The notes under the pieces are model-generated. The model ran no database searches, was not told the DNA's origin, and saw only the letters and a list, made by a program, of their open reading frames with translations. This document shows, in pieces, positions 43,026-52,351 of a stretch of 64,000 bases of DNA; the first letter of the stretch is position 1, and every line of letters begins with the position of its first letter. This DNA comes from Chitinophaga cymbidii (GTDB taxonomy: Bacteria; Bacteroidota; Bacteroidia; Chitinophagales; Chitinophagaceae): NCBI RefSeq assembly GCF_007992715.1, contig NZ_BKAU01000005.1:496001-560000 (forward strand), in the 5' to 3' direction. A program made the position numbers and the translations under genes.

Positions 43026-43937
43026 TTACTTCAGCTGGTACAGCAGGCTGAGCCCGAAGCCGGAGATCAGCATCCGTTCTTTCCTGTTTTCCAGCAGCTG
43101 TTGCGTCCAGTCCGTAAACCCGCCGTCCGCGATCTCTATTTCTCCGTCGCCGGCAGGTATGATGGTTTTGAACTGGATGCCTTTATAGTATTGATTGGCG
43201 GGTGAACCGGTATCGATGCCAACGGGAAAGCCGCTTTCCTGCAGGTGTTGCAGGGCTTTCGGCAGGAAGTGCGCCGGGTATCCTTCCCGGGGCTGCAGCT
43301 TGAACCGTATGCTGCTGATGTGGAAGATGTTTTTCAGGAGGTCTGTCCACACACTGAAGTGTTCTTTCAGAGCAGCCAGCTCGAAATCGAAATTACCCGT
43401 ATCCCTTCCGGCGGATACGAGGCAGCCGATCGAGAAATGCGGGGAGAAACGCGGGTCCTGCAATGGTTGCGCGCGCACATGGCGGTGTACGGTACTGAAG
43501 CGCAAAAGCTCCGTGGCGCCGTTTTGCCGCATGTCCGCAATATGCAGCGCGATGGAATTGGTGGCGTCCGCCAGCACTTCGGTGTGGCGGGTGGCGGAGA
43601 TGATCTTCTTCTGGTCTGCTTTCGCCACCACGGAGCAGCTGCCGAACTGCGCCAGGGGTGACAGCTCGATGGGCGTGAACTGATGTTCCCTGTAAATTTT
43701 CAGTACCTGCGATGCTTTTTCCAGCAAGCCAATCATATCCGTGTCGGCGGGATGCACGAAGCGGTTCTGACGGTATTGCTGTAGCAGGACGGGTGGTGTG
43801 ATAGCGGCTGCTTTGCGGGCGAATACCTCCATCAGCAGGGAGTTCAGTTCGGTGCCGGAAAGCTTTTCCGCGAGGATGCCGGCCATATCGGGGCAACCTG
43901 TTTTTTCAGCTATTTTCCGGAGGATGTCATCTCTCAT
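43026..43937 (-). CDS. Class II aminoacyl-tRNA-synthetase-like (HisZ-like) protein, orphan
   Basis: This 303-residue protein has no catalytic-enzyme name I can give, but its order of motifs resembles the class II synthetase/HisZ fold. There is an N-terminal helical part (about 1-80), then PIELSPLAQFGSCSVV (about 92-107), TEVLADATNSIALHIA, an arginine-containing FSTVHRHVRAQP strand and FSPHFSIGCLVS. The last part, YYKGIQFKTIIPAGDGEIEIADGG and GFGLSLLYQLK, parallels HisRS/HisZ motif 3. I recall similar uncharacterised proteins in Firmicutes. It lacks an anticodon-binding domain. Its gene is 11 bases downstream of an AraC regulator on the same strand, so that regulator probably controls it. Confidence 0.55.
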   Translation of the reverse strand: MRDDILRKIAEKTGCPDMAGILAEKLSGTELNSLLMEVFARKAAAITPPVLLQQYRQNRFVHPADTDMIGLLEKASQVLKIYREHQFTPIELSPLAQFGSCSVVAKADQKKIISATRHTEVLADATNSIALHIADMRQNGATELLRFSTVHRHVRAQPLQDPRFSPHFSIGCLVSAGRDTGNFDFELAALKEHFSVWTDLLKNIFHISSIRFKLQPREGYPAHFLPKALQHLQESGFPVGIDTGSPANQYYKGIQFKTIIPAGDGEIEIADGGFTDWTQQLLENRKERMLISGFGLSLLYQLK

Positions 43938-43948
43938 AATATGATACT

Positions 43949-44848
43949 TCAGCCTCTGAATGCGGAAGGCGTCAGGCTGGTTTGTTTCTTGAAGAAGTGA
44001 TTGAAATGCGCGGGCTCTTCAAACCCCAGGCAGTAGCTGATCTCGGAAACGTTCCAGTTCGTATGCTTGAGCAATGCCTTTGCTTCGCTGGCCAGCCTTT
44101 CAAAAATATGATCGGTGGTGGTTTTGCCCGTGGTATGCCGGATGGCGCGGTTCAGGTGGTTCACATGCACGGCCAGCTGTTCCGCAAAGTCCCGCGCGGA
44201 GCGGAGCGAGAAACGCTGTGTGGGCGATTCTATCGGGAACTGGCGCTCCAGCAGCTCGGTGAACACGGCGGTGATGCGGGCATTCGCATCCACATGCTGG
44301 TAAAGCGTTTCCACCGGCTGCATCTTCAATGCATAATGGATCACCTCGGTAATATAATTCCGGATCAGGTCGTACTTGTACAGGTAGTTGGAACCGATCT
44401 CTTCCAGCATCCTGTCAAAAACGGAGCTGACAAATTTGTCCCGGCTTTTGTTCAGCTGGTAGCCCGGTTTGCCGTGCGGCATGAACATCGGCAGGTCGCG
44501 GATATTGCTGCGCAGGTGGCTGGTGAAGAACGCTTCCGTGAAAATGCAGAAGTAGCCCGTGGAATCGCCGCTCAGCTGCTCGAACGTATATGGCACGTTC
44601 GGGGAAAAGAACAGCAGGGTGGTGCCGGAGACCTCCACGCTTTTGTCCGCATAATGATACACATGCCGGCCGCGCATCAGGGCGATCTTGTAAAAATCGC
44701 GGCGGCTGTATTGCGCGGGTTCCTTGCCGGGGCCCAGGCAATCTTCCATGCGGAACACGTTGAAATGCCCGATGTCTTTTTTGAGATTATCCGGCAGCCA
44801 GTTGAATTTATACTGGTAAAATTCTTCCAGCGTTTCTGTTTTTGCCAT
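43949..44848 (-). CDS. AraC-family transcriptional regulator
   Basis: This 299-residue regulator has an N-terminal cupin-like sensing domain (about 30-150; RHVYHYADKSVEVSGTTLLFFSPNVPY) and a C-terminal double helix-turn-helix AraC domain (about 200-299; SARDFAEQLAVHVNHLNRAIRHTTGKTTTDHIFERLASEAKALL and the second HTH ISYCLGFEEPAHFNHFFKKQTSLTPSAFR). The ligand is unknown. It is followed after 11 bases by the orphan synthetase-like gene. An SDR oxidoreductase lies upstream on the same strand, and genes of this pairing (AraC plus SDR) often regulate each other. Confidence 0.93.
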   Translation of the reverse strand: MAKTETLEEFYQYKFNWLPDNLKKDIGHFNVFRMEDCLGPGKEPAQYSRRDFYKIALMRGRHVYHYADKSVEVSGTTLLFFSPNVPYTFEQLSGDSTGYFCIFTEAFFTSHLRSNIRDLPMFMPHGKPGYQLNKSRDKFVSSVFDRMLEEIGSNYLYKYDLIRNYITEVIHYALKMQPVETLYQHVDANARITAVFTELLERQFPIESPTQRFSLRSARDFAEQLAVHVNHLNRAIRHTTGKTTTDHIFERLASEAKALLKHTNWNVSEISYCLGFEEPAHFNHFFKKQTSLTPSAFRG

Positions 44849-44990
44849 ACTGAAAAGTTAAAGATTTTCCGGGTAAAAAATGTTGTTGGTAAATAAACTG
44901 CTGAGGCTGACCAAAAAGTATGGTCAGCCTTTGCATCCATCCAATTTTAGTTCAGCCCCGGCAGTATACAGGAAATGATCGCGTCTATGC

Positions 44991-45830
44991 TTAAAAACCG
45001 GTAGCCGTTGCCAGCGCTCTCACATGCTCCATGTCTTTTTGTATGGAGCTGATCTTCGCAACCGCCAGGTCGTAAGCATCCGCGCCCAGGAAAAGATGCA
45101 GGGGCGGTTCCTGTTGTTCCGCTACGGCAATGATCACTTCCGCCGCTTTTTCGGGATCGCCGGGCTGGTTGCCGTTGTAGCTGTGCTGGTGAACGGATTG
45201 CGCCTCCCTCACATTCCGGTATTCCGCGATCTCGTGCTGCGTTACGTTCAGGGACGCATTGCTCAGGAAGCTGGTGCGGAAGTACCCCGGTGAAACGATC
45301 GTCGCGTGGATGCCAAAAGGTTTCACTTCCGTAGCCAGTGATTCCGTAAAGCCCTGCACCGCGAATTTTGTTGCGCAATAAATACCGAAGCCGGGAAAAG
45401 TGCCAATGAAGCCGCCGATGGACGATACGTTGAAGATGTGCCCGGATTGCTGCCCGCGGAGAATGGGCAGGGCTTTGCGGATCACGTTCAGCGAGCCGAA
45501 TACGTTGATGTCGAAATTACCCCTTGCTTCCGCATCGCTCAGCTCTTCCAGCGCGCCCGCCAGGCCGTAGCCGGCATTGTTCACGATCACGTCCAGCCGG
45601 CCGAAATGCGCCGCCGCCTGGCGGATGCCCTGCTCCACATTCCGCTCGTCCACCAGGTCCATCGCCAGCGGCAGGAAAGTATCCGGACCGGCGCCTACCG
45701 CCTGCTGAAGATCGTCCGCGTTCCGGGAAGTGGCCGCCACGCGGTAACCTTCCGCCAGCAGCTTTTTAACCAGCGAGAGCCCCAGGCCCTTGGATGCTCC
45801 CGTTACAAACCATACTTTTGTTTTCATCAT
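44991..45830 (-). CDS. Short-chain dehydrogenase/reductase (SDR) oxidoreductase
   Basis: This is a classical SDR, 279 residues from the ATG at 45830. Motifs: the cofactor loop TGASKGLGLSL (about 8-18), a basic residue after strand 2 (ATSRNADDL) suggesting NADP(H), D after strand 3, NNAGYG (about 85-90), S in FNVSSIGG, the catalytic YCATK pair (about 151-155) and the PG motif (SPGYFRT). The substrate is unknown. The frame extends upstream to 45866, but the ATG at 45830 starts directly before the Rossmann strand. It lies 142 bases upstream of the AraC gene. Confidence 0.93.
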   Translation of the reverse strand: MMKTKVWFVTGASKGLGLSLVKKLLAEGYRVAATSRNADDLQQAVGAGPDTFLPLAMDLVDERNVEQGIRQAAAHFGRLDVIVNNAGYGLAGALEELSDAEARGNFDINVFGSLNVIRKALPILRGQQSGHIFNVSSIGGFIGTFPGFGIYCATKFAVQGFTESLATEVKPFGIHATIVSPGYFRTSFLSNASLNVTQHEIAEYRNVREAQSVHQHSYNGNQPGDPEKAAEVIIAVAEQQEPPLHLFLGADAYDLAVAKISSIQKDMEHVRALATATGF

Positions 45831-45917
45831 GTGTGTTTTTTGATAACACAAAATTAGCCCGGCCATCCGTCGCCATTATTATGACCGCCAAACATATACT
45901 TGTATAATTCAAACAAT

Positions 45918-45925
45918 TATATTTG
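45918..45925 (+). promoter_or_regulatory. -7 promoter element of the DUF4197 gene
   Basis: TATATTTG fits the TAnnTTTG consensus and sits 18 bases before the start codon at 45944. A -33 TTTG at the proper distance was not found. Confidence 0.45.
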
Positions 45926-45943
45926 CCAAAACGAACACCTGCT

Positions 45944-46669
45944 ATGATAAAATTCGGAATAACAGGCTGCCTCGCCGCGCTGCTCTTATGCACCGGCTGC
46001 GAAACCACGCAGCAGATACTGAACAGCCTGCCCGCCACAACCGGACAAACGGGCGGCACCGCGCAGATTGCGGCGGGCCTGAAAGAAGCGCTGACCATCG
46101 GCACGCAGAACAGCGCCAACCGGCTTTCCTCCGTCAACGGATTCTTCGCCAATGCCGCGCTCAAGATACTGATGCCGCCGGAAGCGAAAAAAGTGGAATC
46201 CACCTTGCGGAATGTGGGCCTGGGCAGTGTGGTGGACAAAGCCATCCTGGCGATGAACCGCGGCGCCGAGGAAGCGGCGAAATCCGCTACGCCCATTTTT
46301 GTGAACGCCATCCGGCAGATGAGCATTACCGATGCGATAGGGATACTGCGGGGCGGCGATTTCGCGGCCACCAATTACTTCAAGCAGAAAACCACCGCCG
46401 CGCTCACGGATGCGTTCCGCCCCGTGATCAGTAATGCCCTGAAAAATGTGGACGCCACCAAATACTGGGCGGACGTATTTTCTGTATATAACAAATTCTC
46501 CACCACCCCCGTGAACACCGATCTTACCGCTTATGTAACAGAAAAAGCGCTGGCCGGCATATTCCATGAAGTAGGACTGGAGGAGCAGAAGATCCGCCGC
46601 GATCCCGCTGCCCGCGTGACCGAACTGTTGAAAACAGTATTCGGAAGCTCCCTTGCACAGACAAGATAA
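45944..46669 (+). CDS. DUF4197-domain lipoprotein
   Basis: The ATG at 45944 starts a lipoprotein signal with cysteine at 19 (LLLCTGC), giving 241 residues. The rest is helical and matches DUF4197: IAAGLKEALTIGTQNSANRLS, LRNVGLGSVVDKAILAMNRGAEEAA, ITDAIGILRGGDFAATNYFK and VTEKALAGIFHEVGLEEQKIRRDPAAR. The family has no established function. It is alone on the plus strand, bounded by its own promoter element and a strong terminator. A seven-codon-longer frame begins at 45923, but the signal peptide supports the chosen start. Confidence 0.9.
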   Translation: MIKFGITGCLAALLLCTGCETTQQILNSLPATTGQTGGTAQIAAGLKEALTIGTQNSANRLSSVNGFFANAALKILMPPEAKKVESTLRNVGLGSVVDKAILAMNRGAEEAAKSATPIFVNAIRQMSITDAIGILRGGDFAATNYFKQKTTAALTDAFRPVISNALKNVDATKYWADVFSVYNKFSTTPVNTDLTAYVTEKALAGIFHEVGLEEQKIRRDPAARVTELLKTVFGSSLAQTR

Positions 46670-46686
46670 GATTACATGTAAATAGC

Positions 46687-46720
46687 AAAGGGATGGATGC
46701 GATGTATCCATCCCTTTTTT
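46687..46720 (+). terminator. Terminator of the DUF4197 gene
   Basis: AAAGGGATGGAT (46687-46698) and ATCCATCCCTTT (46706-46717) form a 12-bp perfect stem followed by more T. Confidence 0.9.
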
Positions 46721-46974
46721 ATTGGTGAGCGGAGAATGATCTGAAAAATTCCGGGGAAAAAGTGATATATTAGTACAACTCAGGAATAAGGACGGTAGTA
46801 TAATCAAAATCGAATCGTAGAAACTTTCTACAACAAGTTTTATTACATATTTAAATCTAAATCTGACAGGTATGCTGAACGCGGTCAGGATACGCACTTT
46901 GCTGTTTACCTATGTATGCTTTTAACGGTGATTAAATCGAGATCTTATTCAACCAATTTCTAAAACTACACAAC
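46721..46974. other. Upstream region of SusC/SusD pair 3
   Basis: This stretch holds no gene. It contains a perfect inverted repeat GTAGAAA-C-TTTCTAC (46817-46831) and AT-rich DNA nearer the gene. A match to TAnnTTTG with a good -33 box was not found, so the promoter is unassigned; the inverted repeat could be an operator. Confidence 0.4.
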
Positions 46975-49900
46975 ATGAGAAGACTTCTCCGGTTACTGGC
47001 GATCTGTTCGCTGGTGATGTTGTTGTTGCCGGACCCCTTACAGGCGCAGCAGCAAAAGACAATTACGGGAACTGTGCTGTCTGACGACGGCGTGCCTATG
47101 CCAGGCGTGACGATCAGGATACAGGGCACCACCAGGAATGCGCAAAGCGATGCAAGAGGCCATTATACTATCCAGGCCAGCGAGGGCGAAACGCTTGAAT
47201 TTTCTTTTATCGGGTACACGACCCAGGCTATTGCGGTAGGCGCCGGTAATACGATGAATGTATCGATGAGGATGTCCGAAACAGCACTTGGCGAAGTGAT
47301 CGTAACAGCGATGGGCATCAAAAAAGAACGGAAAGAACTGGGCTATTCGGTGCAGGACATTAAATCAGATGAACTGCTCAAGAACAAAGACCCCAACCTG
47401 ATCAATTCGCTGAACGGAAAGATCGCGGGGCTGAACATCACCAATTCCGGCGGCGCGCCGGGCAGTTCCGCTTCAATCATCATCCGCGGCGGTACGTCCC
47501 TTGAACGCGATAACCAGCCGCTGTTCGTGATCGACGGCATGCCGATGGACAACTCCACCGGCCAGGGCGATAACAGCGCATTTGACGGCACCGTGAATCT
47601 TTCCACCACCAACAGCAACCGCGCGATGGACATCAACCCGGAAGATATTGAATCGATCTCCGTGCTGAAAGGTCCCGCCGCCGCCGCGTTGTACGGCCTC
47701 CGTGCCGCTGCGGGCGCCATCATCATCACCACTAAAAAAGGAACGGAAGGGACCGTCACCGGCTCCGTAACCTCCCGTTATATCACCAACTGGGTGAACC
47801 GGCTGCCGGAGCAGCAGGGAATTTACAAGCAGGGAACTTATTACAATGGCAACTTTACGGACGAAACTTTTTTTTCCTGGGGCGACAAATTCCAGTCCGG
47901 CGAAGCGGTCTACGACAATATGGGCGATTTCTTTGAAACAGCCCAGGCTTTTGATAACAGCTTCAGCCTGTCCGGTGGATCGAAGAACGGGAATTTCTAC
48001 CTTTCCGGTTCCAACCTGAACCAGTCCGGCGTAGTACCCACTACTAACTATGTGCGCTCTACCATCCGTTTTAACGGTGAGCAGAAGTTGGGGATCGTTA
48101 CGCTGGGCGTGAATGCATCCTACTCCACCAGCGAAACGCAGAAAACACTTACGGGCAGCGGTTTGTGGGGGTCTAATGGTACTGGTTACATGGAAAGTAT
48201 CATTGCATGGCCGCGAAACGACAATATGAAGGAATGGCTGAACGAGGATGGTACCAAACGCTTGCTGCTGCCGAGCCTCTCCCTGGATGCAAATGTAGAC
48301 AATCCGTACTGGATACTGAACAGGAACCCCCAGTCCGATAAAACCAACCGTTTCATCGGGAATGCATATGCCACGGTCAAGTTCACCGACTGGTTCGACG
48401 CGACTTACCGGCTGGGTATCGACAACTACCTCACCAACTACAGGAACCTGATCGCGGAAGGTTCCAGCGTGAAACAGGAATGGCAGGGCGGTATGCTGTC
48501 CAGAACAGACAGGAACTACAATTACGTGAACTCCAACCTGATGCTGAACTTTCACAAGACCTTCAATGACTGGGATGCAAGCCTTGTACTGGGTACCACT
48601 TCGGAAGACACATACCTGCGCTCTGTATCCAACCGCGTGGACAGCTTCGTGATCGCCGGATTCTATAGCCTTAACAATGCCGATCAGCAGAATAAATATT
48701 CCTCTGAAAACATCACGAGAAAACGGCTGGTAGGTGTGTACGGCGATCTCCGCGTATCCTGGCGCAACACCGTCTTCCTGAGCATGACCGGCCGCAACGA
48801 CTGGTCATCCACGCTTCCGGAGCAAAACCAGTCTTTCTTCTATCCCTCTTTCAGCGGTAGCTTTGTGTTCACCGAATTATTGCCGAAGAGCAGCGTGCTG
48901 TCGTTCGGCAAGGTGCGCGCATCCTGGGCGCAGGTGGGTAAGGATGCCCCGGCATACCAGACCAATACTTATCTCTTCGGACCGGAGCTGACCATTGGCG
49001 GCGGTTTCCGCAACTACTGGACGCGCGGCAACGATCAGCTTAAACCGGAAACGACCACTTCCACGGAATTCGGTGCGGAAGTAAGGTTCCTCAACGGCCG
49101 GTTGGGACTGGATTTTGCGTACTACATCAATAACAGTAAGGACCAGATACTGCAACCGCGCGTGAGTAACGCTACCGCCTATATCCTGAGCTATGTGAAT
49201 ACCGGCGAGATCGAGAACAGGGGTATGGAACTTACGGTAACGGCGAACCCTGTACGGCAGAAAAATTTCCGCTGGGACGTGATGCTGAACGTTTCCGGTA
49301 ACAGGGGCAAAGTAAAATCACTGCCCGGCGCGCTGCCTATTCTATATGTAACAGATGTACAGGTAGGCAATGCCAAGGCTGCTTCTTTTGATGACGGCAA
49401 TTTTATGGGATTGAGTGGTCTGAAATGGCAAACGGATGACGACGGAAATTTGTTGCTCAACTGGGATTCCGGCTATCCGCTGACCACCAATAACGCCACT
49501 GCCCCGGTAGGCAACCGGGAACCAAAGGTGCTTGGCGGCCTGAACAACAGCTTCAGCTACAAATCGTTCAACTTTTCTTTCTTATGGGATTTCCGTATAG
49601 GCGGCGACGTATATAATGGTACTGAATACCTGCTTACGGCGTACGGCCTGAGTGAAAGGACGGCAAACAGGGAAAGCGAGATCACTTTCACCGGCATGTC
49701 GCTGAATCCCGCCACCAGTAAATATGAAATGGTGACAAGAACGGTAGCGGCGGATGAAAATTATTATCGCGATACCTACCTGGCCCATGCGCCTTTCTTT
49801 ATTGAAAAAGTGAACTGGCTGCGCCTCCGCTCCATTTCGCTGGCGTATTCACTGCCCAGCTCAACGTTGCGGAACATCGGCTGGCTGAAAGGAGCTACGG

Positions 49901-50067
49901 TTACTGCTTCCGGTACCAACGTGCTGCTGTTCACCAATTATTCCGGCATGGACCCTGAAACCAGTGCGGCGGGAGCAGGCGTGATCGGATCAGGATCTGT
50001 CGGCATTGATTATTGCGGTGTTCCGGCAACTTCCGGCTTCGCGATCGGTTTAAATCTCAAATTCTAA
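46975..50067 (+). CDS. SusC/RagA-family TonB-dependent receptor without STN domain (pair 3)
   Basis: This 1030-residue outer-membrane receptor has a signal peptide (MRRLLRLLAICSLVMLLLPD), then directly a CarbD domain (about 28-100, ITGTVLSDDGVPMPGVTIRIQ), plug motifs (LNGKIAGLNITNSGGAPG, LFVIDGMPMDN, ISVLKGPAAAALYGLRAAAG) and a barrel ending GFAIGLNLKF. Unlike the other two receptors it has no STN domain, so FecR/sigma signalling is not expected, and none is encoded nearby. The susD gene follows after 11 bases. The length is that of the shorter SusC class. Confidence 0.93.
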   Translation: MRRLLRLLAICSLVMLLLPDPLQAQQQKTITGTVLSDDGVPMPGVTIRIQGTTRNAQSDARGHYTIQASEGETLEFSFIGYTTQAIAVGAGNTMNVSMRMSETALGEVIVTAMGIKKERKELGYSVQDIKSDELLKNKDPNLINSLNGKIAGLNITNSGGAPGSSASIIIRGGTSLERDNQPLFVIDGMPMDNSTGQGDNSAFDGTVNLSTTNSNRAMDINPEDIESISVLKGPAAAALYGLRAAAGAIIITTKKGTEGTVTGSVTSRYITNWVNRLPEQQGIYKQGTYYNGNFTDETFFSWGDKFQSGEAVYDNMGDFFETAQAFDNSFSLSGGSKNGNFYLSGSNLNQSGVVPTTNYVRSTIRFNGEQKLGIVTLGVNASYSTSETQKTLTGSGLWGSNGTGYMESIIAWPRNDNMKEWLNEDGTKRLLLPSLSLDANVDNPYWILNRNPQSDKTNRFIGNAYATVKFTDWFDATYRLGIDNYLTNYRNLIAEGSSVKQEWQGGMLSRTDRNYNYVNSNLMLNFHKTFNDWDASLVLGTTSEDTYLRSVSNRVDSFVIAGFYSLNNADQQNKYSSENITRKRLVGVYGDLRVSWRNTVFLSMTGRNDWSSTLPEQNQSFFYPSFSGSFVFTELLPKSSVLSFGKVRASWAQVGKDAPAYQTNTYLFGPELTIGGGFRNYWTRGNDQLKPETTTSTEFGAEVRFLNGRLGLDFAYYINNSKDQILQPRVSNATAYILSYVNTGEIENRGMELTVTANPVRQKNFRWDVMLNVSGNRGKVKSLPGALPILYVTDVQVGNAKAASFDDGNFMGLSGLKWQTDDDGNLLLNWDSGYPLTTNNATAPVGNREPKVLGGLNNSFSYKSFNFSFLWDFRIGGDVYNGTEYLLTAYGLSERTANRESEITFTGMSLNPATSKYEMVTRTVAADENYYRDTYLAHAPFFIEKVNWLRLRSISLAYSLPSSTLRNIGWLKGATVTASGTNVLLFTNYSGMDPETSAAGAGVIGSGSVGIDYCGVPATSGFAIGLNLKF

Positions 50068-50078
50068 AAGTTACGGAA

Positions 50079-51710
50079 ATGAAAAAGCTATTGTATATAC
50101 TAAGCCTGTCCATCTTTTTCACTTCGTGTAAAAAGTGGCTGGACGTGAATGATAATCCAAACAGCGCCAACTCCTCCGTACCCACGGCGGACCAGCGTCT
50201 CCCGCCATTGATCGCCCAGTTCGCGGACGCCTATGAAAGCGCCGGCACCCGTGCCGCTTTTTTATCACAGCAGCTGGCGGTGACCTATGCGGTGAACAAT
50301 AACTGGAACCTTACCCGCTGGTACTCCAACACCTCCAGCGCCAACTGGCCCTGGCAATGCTGGTATGTGAATGCGGCCGTGAACATTACACCGCTCATAG
50401 AAGCTGCGGAAAAGGTGGAGGCCTGGCATTACATCGGTGTGGCGAAGATCATCAAAGCCTGGGGCTTCGGATCGCTGGCCGACTTCTACGGCATGATGCC
50501 CTACGATGAATTTGATGATGCCAGCACCATCACACCCAAATTCGACGACGGTTCCTATATCCAGGAAAAAGTAATGGCCCTGCTGGATGAAGGGATCGCT
50601 GATCTGCAGAAAACACAGGGACCCAAAGCTCCGGCGCTGTCCAGGGGAGATATCCTTAACCATGGGAACACGGACAACTGGATTCGCCTGGCATATGGTC
50701 TGAAAGCGCGCTTCCTGAACCACCTGTCCAAAAAGGCGGAATACGATCCGCAGGCGGTACTGGCGGCCCTCGCGAATGCGCCGCAGCAAAATGAGCAAAG
50801 CTCCGTGTTGCAGTACGTGGATGAATCCGCTACCACCAGCAACCTCGCTAAATCTGCCCTGCAATATCAGAACACCGGCCTTACCGCCAGGGTTACTAAA
50901 CTGTACCTGGATTATATCACGAACAATTATACCGGCGCGCCTTCCAATGCCATGCAGGACCCGCGTCTGTTCCTGCTCGTGCCACGCCAGGCCGATAAAG
51001 CCGGTAACCTCATCCTTTCAAAAGGGGTGGATATGACCTCCGATCTGCCAAAGAATGGCCCCCTCAGCTATACGTACAACGCCAGCACCAATTCATTCAA
51101 CAGGCCCGATTCCGTTTATGTGATCATGCGTAAAACACCCGCCGCCCCCACCGGCAGCGAACGCATCCAGTCCACCGGCACCTGGTACACGGAACGTGGT
51201 GCGAAAGGGCTGCTGTTCACCAACGCGGAAGTGAAGTTCATGGAAGCGGAGGTATTGTTCCGGCAAAACAAACCAGGCGAAGCACTTGCCGCCTATAAAG
51301 CCGGCATGCGCGCACACATGGGGCTGATGGGCGTCGACCCCACCGTCATCGAAAATTACCTGTCCAGCACCTCCGTTATACAGGACGCCAACGCGCTCAC
51401 GCTCAGCCACATCATGATACAGAAATACATCGCCCTGTCATACTCGATCGAATTGTGGGTAGACCTGCGCAGGATGGATTTCTGCACCGATGCATCAGGG
51501 AATTACAACGAGGCGCAGGGCGTTTACAAAGGATTCAAACGCCCCTCGCACGTTTTCGCGGACGCATATCCCAGCCAGACGGACTGGCCGCGCCGCTTTG
51601 CGGTGCCCAGCTATGAGATCAACTATAACATCGAAAGGGTATTGGAAGCCAATCCCAATGCGGACAAGCCCACTTACCTCAATGAAAAGGTATGGTGGGA
51701 TAAACCGTAG
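50079..51710 (+). CDS. SusD/RagB-family outer-membrane lipoprotein, SusD-like_2 type (pair 3)
   Basis: The ATG at 50079 opens a lipoprotein signal with cysteine at 17 (FFTSC), then KKWLDVNDNPNSANSS, the usual opening of the SusD-like_2 group. Length is 543 residues. Family features include WYVNAAVNITPLIEAAEKV, AKIIKAWGFGSLADFYGMMPYDEF and the C-terminal EVKFMEAEVLFRQNKPGEALAAYKAG, then IALSYSIELWVDLRRMDFC. It pairs with the SusC gene 11 bases upstream. No enzyme is linked, so the substrate is unknown. A terminator follows after 20 bases. Confidence 0.93.
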   Translation: MKKLLYILSLSIFFTSCKKWLDVNDNPNSANSSVPTADQRLPPLIAQFADAYESAGTRAAFLSQQLAVTYAVNNNWNLTRWYSNTSSANWPWQCWYVNAAVNITPLIEAAEKVEAWHYIGVAKIIKAWGFGSLADFYGMMPYDEFDDASTITPKFDDGSYIQEKVMALLDEGIADLQKTQGPKAPALSRGDILNHGNTDNWIRLAYGLKARFLNHLSKKAEYDPQAVLAALANAPQQNEQSSVLQYVDESATTSNLAKSALQYQNTGLTARVTKLYLDYITNNYTGAPSNAMQDPRLFLLVPRQADKAGNLILSKGVDMTSDLPKNGPLSYTYNASTNSFNRPDSVYVIMRKTPAAPTGSERIQSTGTWYTERGAKGLLFTNAEVKFMEAEVLFRQNKPGEALAAYKAGMRAHMGLMGVDPTVIENYLSSTSVIQDANALTLSHIMIQKYIALSYSIELWVDLRRMDFCTDASGNYNEAQGVYKGFKRPSHVFADAYPSQTDWPRRFAVPSYEINYNIERVLEANPNADKPTYLNEKVWWDKP

Positions 51711-51730
51711 TACGACCGTTTATATAAGAG

Positions 51731-51759
51731 AAGCCGCCTCCGCAAGAGGCGGCTTTTTT
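51731..51759 (+). terminator. Terminator of SusC/SusD pair 3
   Basis: AAGCCGCCTC (51731-51740) and GAGGCGGCTT (51746-51755) pair perfectly around a 5-base loop, followed by a run of T. Confidence 0.92.
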
Positions 51760-51817
51760 GCGCATTAGCCCCCTCACATTGTCAAATATGCACATCAAAA
51801 AGCTCCCGCAATCAAAC

Positions 51818-51825
51818 TAGGTTTG
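51818..51825 (+). promoter_or_regulatory. -7 promoter element of the DinB-family gene
   Basis: TAGGTTTG fits TAnnTTTG and lies 22 bases before the ATG at 51848. No -33 TTTG at the proper distance was found. Confidence 0.4.
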
Positions 51826-51847
51826 TATAACAATAAACGATTTGAAT

Positions 51848-52351
51848 ATGAACAGGGAACAATTACTGGCAGATATACAAACCACCGTTTCAGGGTTGAT
51901 GCAAACGCTTTCATCCTTCAACGATGACCAGATCAACAAGGTGCCGTTTGAAGGCAGCTGGACGGCCGGGCAGGTGGCGGAACACGTGCTGAAATCATCC
52001 GGCATCGCCGAAATATTGCATGGTAAGGTAGAGCAGCCCAATCGGGCGCCGGACCAGTATGTAGCACCGCTCCGCGAGCAGTTCCTGAACTTTGATATCA
52101 AGATGAAATCACCGGATTTTATTTTGCCTTCTGACGGAGCGCATGATAAGGAAGAACTGATGGCGGAGCTGGAAAGCATCTGGAAAAAGACGGCCGCTGC
52201 CGCCGCTACGCTGGACCTTTCCATGATGTGTCTTGATTTTGAATTGCCCACCCTCGGCACGATGACCCGCTATGAATGGATCCGCTTCCTGGTGGTGCAT
52301 ACGCAACGGCATACGCATCAGCTGAAAAACATTCACAAGGCCGTGGCGTAA
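51848..52351 (+). CDS. DinB-family (DinB_2) metal-binding protein
   Basis: This 167-residue protein has the DinB/YfiT four-helix bundle. The pattern includes the first metal histidine in GQVAEHVLKSS (about residue 44) and the second site near the end, HTQRHTHQLKNIH. The middle (KEELMAELESIWKKTAAAAATL) is the usual helix 3. Such proteins bind a divalent metal and often act as thiol-dependent transferases or hydrolases; the substrate is unknown. An in-frame TTG two codons upstream is less likely than the ATG used. Its last 19 bases overlap the 3' end of the sulfatase on the other strand. Confidence 0.85.
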   Translation: MNREQLLADIQTTVSGLMQTLSSFNDDQINKVPFEGSWTAGQVAEHVLKSSGIAEILHGKVEQPNRAPDQYVAPLREQFLNFDIKMKSPDFILPSDGAHDKEELMAELESIWKKTAAAAATLDLSMMCLDFELPTLGTMTRYEWIRFLVVHTQRHTHQLKNIHKAVA

